From positions 17,861,381-17,925,380 of the forward strand of contig NC_136019.1 in assembly GCF_048128805.1 (NCBI RefSeq): 64,000 nt of DNA, given 5' to 3'. Shown piece after piece: positions 45,543 to 56,434 of the stretch; the first letter of the stretch is position 1, and every line of letters begins with the position of its first letter. The position numbers and the translations under genes are program-made. This DNA comes from Centroberyx gerrardi. Taxonomy: Eukaryota; Chordata; Actinopteri; Beryciformes; Berycidae. The notes beneath the pieces are model-generated. The model was not told the origin of the DNA and searched no databases. It worked only from the letters and a program-made list of their open reading frames with translations.

Positions 45543-47612
45543 GATCTTGAAGAGTGTTTCATTCCAAAATGAGATATCCTCCCATTTAAAAAATGACACT
45601 TATCCTTACAATATGTTTGTCTGGCATGACCGTGAAGCATATTCTGGGCTATTATTGACATTCTGAATGATCTTAAATGATGATTCCAGTGAATGCGAAA
45701 CCCATTTTCAACAGTGCCGTCTCTCCCTTATTCTTGTTTTATCTTTGTTTGTTTGTTTGGTTTGTCCCACATTATAGATTTTTGAAATTTTTTCGTAGTG
45801 GATAAGAAGGAAGCACTTTATGATCATTGGGTCCAATGAATTTGTGAGTCTCTGCACCTTATTCTAATCAATTTCATAGAAACATTGTTCTGATGTTAAC
45901 ATTTTCGCATAACGTCAAAGACACGCTTACTCTTGCCCTGTTCGTCCAATGAGGGCTTTCTATTTCCAAAACGTTTGAGTGTAGTTGGATAGGAACTACT
46001 TTTCATGTACAAAACTGTGTTTATTTTAATACTTTATCAGGCGACACCTAGCAAAAATGTTGTAGACGCACATATCCCCTCTGTGGATTATGTTATAACA
46101 CTTAGTTTGCTATCTCTTAAATTTGGTTTTGATATTGTTTGGAGTTGAATGAATACGAATGGCTTCAACATGTGGGGAAATAAGTCACATGATAATTGTT
46201 TTTCTCCAGAAATCCGCAGGACTTTTTTTTTTTTTAGAAGGGAGGGAGGGCACGCTGGAAAATGGGCTTAACATCCAATGTGGCCGGAACTATCCTTTAA
46301 GACCTTTCCATATGAAACAACAATGTTTTTGAGGATAGAATAGGGAAAAAAGAATCCAAAATGGATATAGACTAAAACATAATTTCTTACAATGATTAAG
46401 TTGGTGCTTAGGCTCTTTCCAAATTCTCCCTAAACTTATTTGATTTAAATCTGAAGCATGACATAGCTCTATGAAAAGCCTCTCTCAGTTGTTTATGTTT
46501 TATCCATGCTGCAGGTACCAGTGTTACAGATCCAGTTGTAGATCAAGAGGAAGGTCCAGTGATATACGCTGCCATTATCATCCCACTGATGTTCACCGCC
46601 TTGGCCGCCCTGACTTTTGTGTGTATCCGAAAGTATGTAACCACCCTCTGATGATACCTTTCTCTTCCCGCTTGGCTCTTATTGATTTTGGTATTTCCCT
46701 TATTGTCATCTCATAAGTCATTCTTTCCAAACAGACATAAGGATAAGATCTTCCCCAAAGTGCCAGAACCTCGAGACTTACTCAGAGACATTTTTGACAG
46801 CAACAATGATACAGTGAGTATGGGCGCCATTGTGTAGCAGCATGTCAGAATAGAATAGAATAATCCTGCATCAAATATAGATATTTAAATGCATACAGTT
46901 ATATTCATGTGGATAAATTAATTAATTAATTATGGACACAAATAAGTGATATATACATATATTCTCTTATCAGTGAATAACTGGTCATAACGAGTAACTA
47001 TTTGTAATTATAATGTGTAATTTCTCTTAAAGTAATTTTCCCAGTAATTTCTGGTGATGACAAGTAATTATTAGTATGATTACAGTGCTACATTAATGTA
47101 CCAAGTTGTGCAATCATTACTGAATACTTTACTAAACTTTCTAAATATTGGCTTACTGGTGCTTTCCTTCTCTCTTAAATGGCACTTCCACATTCTAGTT
47201 TAGAAGACGGATGAGGTTGTTACAGTATTGTTACTCAATACCTGTTATGAAAGTACTAGATAACACCATGGCAACTGCACTGCCAAGTAAAGTCTGGCTT
47301 GATACCGCAATATTACACTGAGTTCTCTCTGTAGCTGGCTGTCGTTCCAAAACCAAAAGTCGGGGATATTTTACTGCATCTCTCTGTCTATCTCTGCTAC
47401 CTGCTTTGCTACTTTCACTCACACAAGAATCTGTGCTTGAGAAGGATTAAAACCCACTGCCTGTGCTACATGTGGGTCTTACTGTCTTTCCTCTGTCTCA
47501 GAACCCTGTGGGCCAACTGTATGTCCCAGCGCAGGAGGAGGACTGTAAAATCACGCTGGTGGTTGATTCCCCACACACCCCCAGAGAGACTTCCGACCCA
47601 TCGATGCATTGA
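40606..47612 (+). CDS. Second IL-13R alpha-1-like type I cytokine receptor, complete, 10 exons (tandem paralogue)
   Basis: Coding exons: 40606-40702, 42476-42600, 42937-43072, 43300-43399, 44058-44248, 45060-45196, 45329-45452, 46515-46632, 46735-46813, 47502-47612. The 1218 nt encode 405 aa, with the same donor phases as the preceding receptor (1,0,1,2,1,0,1,2,0). The start is one of several in-frame ATGs (40606, 40615, 40633, 40642); all leave a hydrophobic signal sequence ending GSQT. Three fibronectin-III-like domains follow. D2 has VKCSYHTQRLTNCSW, parallel to the neighbour's [16 protein letters not shown]3 begins VYPPALNWTV. The WSXWS site reads CGTPWSKE, keeping only the second WS. Transmembrane ~319-341. 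The tail has a Box1-like IFPKVPEPRDLLRDIF and GQLYVPAQEEDCKITLV, parallel to the neighbour's [19 protein letters not shown]. The tail is too long and box-bearing for a decoy IL13RA2. Other alpha chains of the IL-3/IL-5 receptor class are less likely but not excluded. Donors of exons 2 and 5 are gtgggt. Confidence 0.85.
41690..42260 (+). repeat. Interspersed repeat F, copy 1
   Basis: Intron 1 of the il13ra1-like gene. Blocks aataatctgattggttgagt, aacatttctcagaggcagag and ttcactgggcttcagtct match 47985-48190 on the same strand and, inverted, 48955-49090. The middle contains several cagttagctaac-type short repeats (41876-42080). Confidence 0.75.
44028..44055. repeat. CT microsatellite forming a polypyrimidine tract
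   Basis: (CT)n runs directly into the acceptor of exon 5 of the il13ra1-like gene (tctctcttag, AG at 44056-44057). It therefore serves as the polypyrimidine tract; its length will vary between individuals. Confidence 0.9.
45471..45540. repeat. CT microsatellite after exon 7 donor
   Basis: A long (CT)n tract with a few interruptions, starting 18 bases after the donor of exon 7 of the il13ra1-like gene. Confidence 0.95.
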
Positions 47613-47984
47613 TGACAAACACCTGAAGTTCAGTCCATCAACAATTTGGGAGATTTTTTACTGTTTGTCTGAACCCGGGTAGAAGTTTTGTGTGGAAGCC
47701 CAGCCCCCCCCCCCCTCCACCCCCACCCCCACCCCGCTGCTCTAGACTTGAAACAGACCTTAACCTTTCGAACCTTGCGGCGAGCTGAGCGTGTTGTGTT
47801 TTGAGACGCCAGATTTTTTGCTAAGCTACCGTTTCACATGTGCTTGTGTGAACGCCAGTCAGCTGGATAAAGACAATAGATGAAGGAATTTCTGAAGCAA
47901 GCAATGTAAATCTCCAAAAGTCATCCCTCGATTCCACGTGTCCTGCTGTCTGTGAGTTGGCAGGTACACAAGATTTCTCTACAC

Positions 47985-49090
47985 TTGGCAGATTGATTCA
48001 GGTTTTAGTACAAACATTTCTCCGCGGCAGAGCTGCTTTGGAGGCAGAAATAATCTGATTGGTCGAGTTAAAACCTCAGTGGGCGGAGCCAAAGGACCAC
48101 AGTTTTTCTGGCTAAGGAACATTCGCGTCTCTTCCACCCCTTGCTTTTTCCGCTGGGCTTCAGTCTGAGAGTGTAAAAACCAACAGTGTTTATATCAGTC
48201 ATATAGTTTACTTCATCAGGCGTCGTCATTGTCATTGGCACTGTCTCACATTCTTTGCCTTCTTCCTACGCTTACTTGGCTTCCTGGGAAGCTCAATGTG
48301 TCATTCCGCGTCAGACACTGTTTGTGTTGTAGCTGTGTTCTGTAGCTAGTAGCTTCACTTTTGTGCCTTTGAGGAATCAGCTGAGAAATGCAGTCTGGCA
48401 GGCCAATGCTACTTTCCAGAAATCAACCCCCAGCTAATATTTTAGCAGTAACAGACTATCGCTGGGGTGTTCTCCTGTGTAGTCATTAGTAAGGGATACG
48501 ACCATGACTGTTTTTTTTACAAGGAAATGATGACAATGTGGTGCAGTTTCCTCATCACTTGTGGTTGGGTCATTGTAGAAAAGGGAGTGGCAGAGGTTGG
48601 AAGCCGTGTGGGCGGCAGCTGCCTGGCAGGCCGCACTGAGGGAACAAAAGCGCCTCGGGCAAATACCATAATAAAGAGGAATAGCTGGTTTTGCTTTAGC
48701 TTTGGCTGCATTATCGAAAGACAACTAATGATAGAGTACTCTGTTGATGTGTCTTGATAGGAGAGTGGTGAAAATCAGCCTTTGATCATTGACTTTTTCT
48801 CTAAATTTCGATGATTTTATGACTTTATTGTCAAAATATAATGAAAATATGTTTTCTGGCTTGGCCCTGATACTCCTTCATATGAATGCCATGATCAAAA
48901 GAAGAGAGAAAAGAAATCATTGTCACATATATATTTGAATTTTTTTATATTTTGACCAGTTTACGTGAAAAACTGTCATTCTTTGGCTCCGCCCACTGAG
49001 GTTTAACTCGACCAATGAGCTTATTTCTGCCTCCGAGAAACATTTGTAAAGCTAAAACTCCAATCTGCCCCCGACTGTTGAATGTACTCC
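47985..49090. repeat. Inverted pair of repeat F (~1.1 kb foldback arrangement)
   Basis: Left copy 47985-48130 (+) and right copy 48955-49085 (-) are reverse complements at good identity. Both contain ggtcgagtta-aacctcagtg and gggcggagccaaag. About 820 bases separate them. They could be the long ends of one non-autonomous element or two independent insertions. The single copy at 41690-42260 extends into sequence also present inside the pair (gctgggcttcagtct), favouring one element. Confidence 0.7.
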
Positions 49091-49231
49091 GCCATACTCC
49101 AGAATAAGATGTCACCTGGAGGGACTTTTGCACTTGCTTTGAACAGAACACACAGACATGAACCATATTGAATGTGTTGTGTTTAAAGGAGTCTTGTAGG
49201 CCAGTAGGCCAGTGGGATGAATTTCCCAAGA

Positions 49232-49233
<2 letters not shown>

Positions 49234-49275
<42 letters not shown>
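49234..49275. repeat. (ATT)n microsatellite
   Basis: About 14 perfect trinucleotide units in the downstream region of the il13ra1-like gene. Confidence 0.95.
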
Positions 49276-49278
<3 letters not shown>

Positions 49279-50930
49279 GTTTGACCTCTCATACTCTCCA
49301 TCCGACTTTTATAGCCCTTTTTTTGCCACTGAAGGTTAAGTTCATCTGATATTTTGGCTTACCTTTGGCTATGGAAATGTTCTTTTAACGGCACTCTAAC
49401 ACTACATACATTCATATTGTTCTCAGAAGAAAGGTTGAGAGAAAAAGTGTGTGTGTGTGAGAGAGAATTGTTCAAGAATCTGCTTCTCCAGTTCCCTATG
49501 AAAATCTGTATTATGAGACTGATCAGCAGTAATCTTCATACAAAATATACATATTTCTATCTTGCACCTTTGAATGGTTTGTTTACAATCGCTATGCATT
49601 ATTTTTAATTTCAGGCTAGCTATTTGAGTGCTAGTGGGAGTGATTAACATGCCAGTATTAATCACCAGTCATGCTCTGGGGCAGCTAGAGTCTTCCTACA
49701 TCGAGGTCAACTTTATTTTCCTTAGTCTGATACACACTGAAAAAAACTGCTAGATCCAGTGTGGAATACACACTTGCATGTCAGATGTGCAGATAATAAA
49801 TGCGTCTGTACCTCTTATGTCTAGTTACAGCAGTATAGTGATCTAGCAAGATTCATAGCATTGGCTATTGATGTTGAAGAGGTAATGTCTTATGTTCAAT
49901 GGTTTGTTTTCATTTTTACTATGCTTTTTATGTATGTGTGTTGGATCTCAATCATGCTATGTAATACTTTTAGGATTTTATAGCTTTTTACTTTTCACAC
50001 TGGTCTATCAGAACAATATACTCTTATGCACTAATAAGCAGCACAAGCAAAGGAGTTGTATGCCAATATTTATATGTTTTTATATCTTAGAATTGCTACT
50101 GTAAAAATAGTTTTATGTTTTTTATGTTAATGTAACACATTATACACATGCTTTATGTCAAACTTAAGATCAGATTCCCTCTCCAGTGTCTGATTTAGGG
50201 AGAGAAAACACACTGTGAGCTATCATGTATTATGTAGGAAAACAGATTTCTAAGTATTCTCAATCTGCTGGGTAGATTTGATCAGTATTCATGACTCGTG
50301 TAAGAAAGAAGAATTGACTTCACCGCCTACTGAGTGGGAGGAAAAACAGCTTTGTGAACACTGTTGTGTCTGTTAGAATGACAGAAAACACTTTTATGCT
50401 TCATATTTATTTTCTCTATTTTCTCTAAAACAACACAGTATACAAATTCATTAGTCATTATATAAACAAGGGATGCTTTTTCTTCTGTTTCTCCTTCCTC
50501 TTCGTGATTGTCTTCAATCCAGCTGGCTCCATGTCACAGCTGCTTTCAGTCCGATGTAGAACTGAGACTTTAGTGTCGACATACAGGAGAAGATTCATTG
50601 CGTAACAGGGAAACCGTAGAAATGTTCATTGGAATGTAGCTTTTATATGCGCTGGAAGTCTGATGTTTAAAATAGCCTTGTCTACTTTTGCTATTGACTG
50701 AAACTGTGTGATTTTATCTGTGAAGGGATTTTAATTGCACTTCATATGGTTAGCATTCACTTGAAGTACAAACTCATTTCCGCCTCTTTGTTATATTTTG
50801 CTCATATTCCTGGTCTGTCATCATCAGACATTGCTGGTGGTACCAGCTGGCACACACACACAATCTGTTTTTTCAATAAAAGAACTGGTTAAACAGTATT
50901 CAAATTCAATGTTGCTCCTATGGTCTAGAG

Positions 50931-51285
50931 CAGTGGTTCTCAGTGTGGGGTCCGGGGACCACCAGGGGTCCTTGATGGGATTCCATTTCAGGGGGTCCCT
51001 AGCAAAATGAGGAATTGTTAAACTTCACCATTATTTAATTTACAAGAGGTTAACACAATTAGAGAATGTAGAATAAAGGTATAGTCTACCTTTATTCTAC
51101 ATTCTCTAATTGTGACTGATTTAGTCACTGTTATCTATCTACCTACAATACAGATAGTCATGGAATTCTGGACAAAATCATATCTAACAATAAAAATATT
51201 CTCAGATTTGGGTCAAATGGGGGAACGTGGGCCTAATGTGCACTACATGAGGGGTCCTTGATATGAAAAGGGTTGAGAATCACTG
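50931..51285. mobile_element. hAT-type MITE, complete, with 8-bp target duplication
   Basis: Starts cagtggttctcagtgtgggg and ends ggttgagaatcactg; the ends are inverted. These are the well-known cagtggttctcaa-type hAT termini. The 8-mer gtctagag is duplicated exactly at 50923-50930 and 51286-51293, the target-site length expected for hAT. The 355-bp body has no transposase. It holds a 28-bp perfect hairpin at 51054-51114. Confidence 0.93.
51054..51114. repeat. Hairpin inside the MITE: 28-bp perfect arms, 5-base loop
   Basis: Arms 51054-51081 and 51087-51114 (tacctttattctacattctc begins the right arm) are exact reverse complements around tagtc. Confidence 0.95.
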
Positions 51286-51589
51286 GTCTAGAGTCTACAG
51301 TGCCATCATATCTGTGTACATTCACAACTCAACTATGGCCTTAATATGTAATGTCATCAAGATACCTTCTGCAGCATGTAAATACAGAATAGATATTTGT
51401 TAAAATGTTGAATTACACGTTCTAGAATGCGCTTCCTAGTTTTGAGTGGAAAGGACAAAACTTATTGAGGTCTAAAAATTTGGACAAAAGTATTTAGGTG
51501 CGCAAAATCAGGTTCCCTTTCTACGGAACAGGATTAATGCCATATGTGAAAAATGTATGAAAAAAAAAGTGACGCATTCATATACCATA

Positions 51590-51930
51590 TTTCACCCTTA
51601 TCAAGTAGTGTTAGTGGTCAGAATTCTGACTTATATCTCAGAAATCTAACATCAGAATTCTGAGAATAGAGTCAGAATTTTGAGTTTAATTTCAGAATTC
51701 TGACCACTGACCACGATTTTTGCCTGACGAAGGTCTCAGTACCGAAACGTTGCAAATAAATGTTTTAATTGCAAGTACAGACAGTGTGCGGGAATCTCTT
51801 TTCATGTTCTGCTGACTTCCCAGTCCTCTCCTACGCACCTGTCTCTCAGGATAGGTGTGCGAAGAACCACAGTTTCCTCAGAATTCTGACCACTGCCACT
51901 ACCTGATTGAGGAGAAATTCTGTATGTGAA
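51590..51930. repeat. Repeat-derived block with gaattctgac and cgaaacgttgcaaataaa motifs
   Basis: tcagaattctgaccactg occurs at 51692-51709 and 51879-51896, with related forms at 51616-51664. The phrase gacgaaggtctcagtaccga-aacgttgcaaataaa is a dispersed vertebrate repeat motif that I recognise but cannot name with confidence. Confidence 0.5.
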
Positions 51931-52540
51931 TGCATCAGCCCTGCAGTAGTTACACACAGTTTATCATGGTGCTCTGAGGTTTGTTACAAGTTTTACGTTT
52001 CTTGACTCATACTATAACTGTTTTGATGGCTTGCTTTTATTTACGAGGCCATTCTGTGGGCGTGATATTTGTGTGTCTGACTCAGAACTGTGGGAATCTT
52101 TAGTCTCAGGTCCCAAGACTCTCTTTTGTTTACTACACCCTAAGCTCCGGCAGAGCTGGGGAAGAAAGCGTTCACATTTGCTGCCCGCTCTGCTTGGAAT
52201 ACCATGTCAAAGCACTCGAAACTCCATGAGCTGGTAACTTTTGGTGAATTTAAAGAGGTTATCAAGCCTATAGAAAATGACGCTATTGGAAAATACCAGT
52301 GTTTGTAGTAAGATGCTCGCAATTGCATATGGATTCTATTTAATCACACCTAAGTTTCTCTCTCCCTCTCCTCTTGGCTGTCTTTCCTTTCATCTCTCTC
52401 TCTCTCTCTCTCTGCCTCTCCTCTAAGCTGTCCCCTCCATTTTATTTCCATGTATTTTCTAAATGGTACAGTATTCTGTTAGACCCTTAAGCATCATGTA
52501 AAGTTTTAGCTTTAGTTTTCCACTTTTCACGCAGTCCAAA

Positions 52541-52620
52541 GATAGGCACATCCCATAATGTTTGTTGAGTGACACAAACATATTTGTGTCACTCAACAAT
52601 CATTATGGGATGTGTCTATC
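52541..52620. repeat. Palindrome, 38-bp arms with two mismatches, 4-base loop
   Basis: Left arm 52541-52578 (gataggcacatcccataatg start) and right arm 52583-52620 (ends gggatgtgtctatc) are reverse complements except at two positions. It has the size of a miRNA-like or MITE-core hairpin. Confidence 0.92.
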
Positions 52621-53444
52621 AACTCATATCCCACACAGTAACATGCAGTTTAGGCATCTAGATTGTAATCCAATAGCACTTTACCCACATAGGACACACA
52701 GTGTCATAGATACCAAGCATCAAAGGTCAGTATCATATTATTAGACTGAAAACGAAAAGAATCCCTTCTTTATTACATGACAGTGTGTTTTCATTGATCA
52801 TACATAATGTGATTTTTTTTCCCTAAATCAGAGGGGTAACTGAAATTATTAGTTAATAGTCTATACATTTAAAGTAAAATATGTCTATGATGTGTAACAT
52901 GAATACTTTACTGTAGCAGTTTCAAGATATAAACCCTTAAAAATAGCTTTCCTATTGCAAAAAATAGCATAAATTGAATCAGCTATGTAGCAGGACAGCA
53001 TCACACCTGAAGACAGAAAACTCCCTTATTGATTCCATATGTAATGAATGCTGAACAAATATATCCAGCAGTTTGACAACAATATATGATAGTCTACAGT
53101 GTGTTTTCTTTCCTTAAATCAGACGCACTGGAGAGTTCATTCTAATAATTGATAGTCTGACCTTAAGTTTGAAGTGAAGTATGTGCAAAATGTGTTAGAA
53201 CATACTGGCAAAAAATGTCACAACTGGCATATTTGCAAGCGGTCATTGTGCAATTGCTTGTGTAAGAAATGCTTCCTACAGGTTTAATGAACAAGCATTT
53301 TTGCAGGAACTGTATCATAACGGCATATTCATGGTTACATGCAACAATCATGCCGCTAAAATTGCAGTGAGGAAGCAGACGACCAGAAGACTGGTTTCAA
53401 AACGTCCCACCAGACAGAGCACGATGTGTTCATGCTGAAAACCA

Positions 53445-54020
53445 CAAGTCAGACTTCTAAAAGATACTAGCGGTGTTCCCCAGGGCTCCATTCTGGCCCC
53501 ACTTTTATTCTCTATTTTTATTCATGATTTGGGAAAGGGGGTCCACCCAGCAAAGATTCACTTCTATGCAGATGATACAGTGATCTATACAATGGCTTCC
53601 TCCCTTAATCAAGCCATTTGTGAGCTGCAGGTCACATTTCAGACTCTTCAGGTCTCACTTATTCAGCTGAAGCTAGTCTTAACTGCTCAAAAAATGACAT
53701 TTATGACATTTATCAGGGCTCGCTCACAAGCTACAGAAAATGTTACCATCCTTACTCTAGGGGGAGCAGCATTAGATAAGGTTTTCTTTTATAAATACCT
53801 TGGTATATGATTGAATAAAAAGCTAGCCTTAAATGTACATATTGAGAACTTTGTAAAGAAGCTGAACACAAAACTAGGTTTTTACTTTCGATCCAAGAAA
53901 TGTTTTTCCCTTTGAGGCAAGAAAGAAACTAGATCAATCCACATTTTTGTTTGTAATTGACTATGGCGACGTAGCAGCCTCCACTCTGTTAGGCAAGCTG
54001 GATTCTGTGTATCATGCTTA
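53445..54020 (+). mobile_element. Non-LTR retrotransposon RT fragment (degenerate)
   Basis: The plus strand encodes [20 protein letters not shown] (after 53460), then [11 protein letters not shown] with the catalytic YADD intact (about 53556-53590). [14 protein letters not shown] and YKYLGI follow, then a TGA at 53808-53810. Beyond the stop, homologous sequence continues (NKKLALNVHIENFVKKLNTK, KLGFYFRSKKCFSL) with more stops. This is the RT palm/thumb part of a fish LINE, 5'-truncated and inactive. It lies in the spacer 3' of the receptor genes. Confidence 0.85.
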
Positions 54021-54041
54021 TCATGTTTATTATGCTTTAAA

Positions 54042-54240
54042 TCCCTGACCTGGGCCTTTCACTCCTGTTTTTAGTATGGGAGGAGGGGGAGGAAGTACTG
54101 CAAGTCAAGAAGTCAAGAAGGGGGGGGGGGGGGGGGGGGGGCAGGAGGAAATCTCTGACCTGGGCCTTTCACTCCTGTGTTTTTAGTATGGAGGAGGAAG
54201 AGGAGGAAGTACTGCAAGTCAAGAAGTCAAGAAACATAAA
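54042..54240 (+). repeat. Tandem duplication (~80 bp) split by a 22-G run
   Basis: Unit 1 (54042-54119) and unit 2 (54150-54232) both contain ctgacctgggcctttcactc and gtactgcaagtcaagaagtc. Between them is an uninterrupted run of 22 G at 54120-54141. Confidence 0.9.
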
Positions 54241-54722
54241 TAATACAGAATATGAAAAAAAAAATAATAAAAATATAATAAAAAATATGTGCAATATATA
54301 TGTTTTTTAAAGTGAAATGAAAAAGTATTAGGTTCCAGTTCATTTTTAATTTGGCATTGACTCTTCTATCAAAAAACAAACCAAAAAATGCAAATACAGC
54401 ATCATGTCATATATCAGAAAAGTCCTGTTAAACACAATCTTTGTTGAATTTTTCCAGCAGGCCTAACTCTACCATCTGCCCATTCCCATGTCTGATGAGG
54501 CAACACACTGTAAAGTCTGCACCGCCATCTATTGGCTCAGATGATAATCACATCCAGGGATTGGCTATTATCCACACACAACTCAAGCATATAGGATAAT
54601 TCATATATAATTCATAATTCATATTCTCAACAGTTCATAATTGCCACGAGGACATTAAATCTTAACGCTGCCCTGCAGGGAGTCAACGGCCCTTATAATG
54701 TGAACGGTGTGTGAGCATGGGC

Positions 54723-54835
54723 CAGCTGTTCCTAAACTGGGGTCCAGGGACCTCCAGGGGTCCTTCAGGGAGTCCCAGGCAAAATAAGGAATAGCTTAAT
54801 TTCACTGTTACTTCATTTGCTAGAATATAGTCGAG
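54723..54835 (+). repeat. Truncated hAT-MITE relative
   Basis: cagctgttcctaaactgggg, then tccagggacctccaggggtc and aaaataaggaatagcttaat, match the left half of the MITE at 50931-51285. The right end is missing. Confidence 0.75.
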
Positions 54836-55029
54836 TTAGACCGGCATTTAGGGCTGATAGTGTCCCTTTATTAAATATACATCAGCCTGTGATGTCGTCC
54901 ACCTCCGACATGGTGGAGGATCCTCCTTGATCACACCTACAGAAAACAGTCTGTAAAACCTGCAATGATTTCTTCCCTGCACATTATATTTATTAATTTC
55001 ATTATTCAGTAATTTTTGTTGTTATGTAT

Positions 55030-55290
55030 CCCAGAGTTTCCCTGCCATTGAATAGGTATGGTGGGTCTATCTGCCTTAAAGAGCTGCTAACACTAAAAGA
55101 ATTTCATCAGTATGGGTTTCGATGGAGAGTTTTAGTGTCCCATGATGGTCTAAATGCTGTTTCAGAGGCTTTTGCACCCTGACAAGAATAAAAGTCTGGG
55201 AGAAACACTGAATCCTTGGCATTGTTGGCAGGATCGAATGTAATGATATTGAATATCAGCACAAAATATCAGCTATTGTCAACGTCAGTC
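55030..55290 (+). repeat. Interspersed repeat B, copy 2
   Basis: Inverted partner of 3085-3270, more complete. Contains gtctaaatgctgtttcagag, agaataaaagtctgggagaa and gaatatcagcacaaaatatc. Confidence 0.65.
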
Positions 55291-56029
55291 TAGGGGAAAC
55301 TACATGAGGATGACTCCTGGTTCTAGAAGTTTCACTCTCCCCACCTGACAGCAGGCCTACAGAGAGACAACAGACTCCTCAGCCCTAGATCTAGGTCCTC
55401 ACACAGTATCCAATCCGAGGTGTCATATTCTGCTGAGGACATGTGGATGCAGTCAGACAGAAGGAGGTGCTGAACTGGTTATCTGATGCAATAGCGGTGT
55501 AACCACTGCTGGTGCAACATAGGCATAAGGCAATATACCATACAGTAAGTAGGCTGGGCTGCGGGATGTTACAGCATTTCCCTCGAGGATTTCCACATGA
55601 CATTGAGAAGTCGGTTAACACCATTTGGGTTGCAGAACATTATTTTGAATTTTCAATAAAACCAAAAATAAACAAAAAATAAATATAATATTTATATGCC
55701 TAATAAAAAACGAGTAAAATCTCCCATTTGCATCCATTCGAGGCGACAGCAGTGTAACATTTTTGCACTATTTTCAGTTTCTAATGAGAATATTAGACTG
55801 TTAATCGGTACACGGACCAATTTGCCCGCTTCGCTGTCATTTCTGTGTGAAGGAAAATTTTATTTCTGTACGAATTGGTTCAAAGTCCAATAAATGAATT
55901 AAAGCCTTCTCATTCACGGCGCTATCTTTATGTATCTGGTCTGTTTCAAAGGCCTTTATTTTGTAGCCTAATTACAACGTCCACTCACCGATAGATAGGC
56001 CTGAAAAATATAATATTTCAACGTGAATT

Positions 56030-56430
56030 CGGGGAATAAGAAAAGCTCCGAGTAGCACCATTTTGGCTCTGTGTGTAGGCGATCGACGTGTCGAGCTAGC
56101 CAGCATAAAAATATAACTTCTGGTGCTTAGTTTCAAAATAAAACCCCTTGTTTACGAACGTAATTGCAACGTTCTGTTCAGTCACGGTGACGCTTTTATT
56201 TTGAAGGCAGAAACCCTCGACTTCCTGTCGTACTCTGGCTAGCTTGACGCGGCCGAGAGCGCCCTCCCTCCGTGCTGTTCATACGGACAGCGGCAACAGC
56301 GCCCTCTGCCGGCCGGTCCGTCGGAGCCAACATGTCGGCGCAGAGTGGTCCTGATGCTGCGGGGATGCGGGGAGCAGCGATACGAGAGGATGTGAAGTAT
56401 GTAAACCGTGCCAGACCCGGGTTATTCTGG
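56030..56430. promoter_or_regulatory. CpG-rich patch upstream of the tRNA gene
   Basis: CpG-dense compared with its A/T-rich surroundings (gcgatcgacgtgtcgagc; cggccgagagcgccctccc; ggccggtccgtcgg). Two gcttttattttgaa-type elements (56131-56144 inverted, 56192-56205) occur here. An ATG at 56332 in good context opens a frame starting MSAQSGPDAAGMRGAAIRED with a possible donor (gtgaag or gtaaac) after it. I do not recognise this frame, so a protein-coding first exon here is only a possibility. Confidence 0.4.
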
Positions 56431-56434
56431 CGCA

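Larger units (their letters stand above)
47613..50880 (+). other. Downstream region / possible long 3' UTR of the il13ra1-like gene
   Basis: A C-rich stretch (47705-47736) follows the stop closely. Repeat F copies lie at 47985-48240 and 48955-49090. Candidate signals are AATAAA at 48670, 49795 and 50875; the last follows a CA tract and ttttttc and comes at the end of ~1 kb of T-rich unique sequence. I cannot tell whether the transcript is short or runs to 50.9 kb. Confidence 0.4.

Noticed and set aside
40606-47612. Calling the second receptor IL13RA2
   Set aside because: IL13RA2 has a very short tail without Box1. This protein has a 64-residue tail with IFPKVPEP and a tyrosine motif matching its neighbour.
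48434-48757. Two opposite ~96-codon frames
   Set aside because: Both lie between the inverted copies of repeat F and show no family signature; judged repeat interior.
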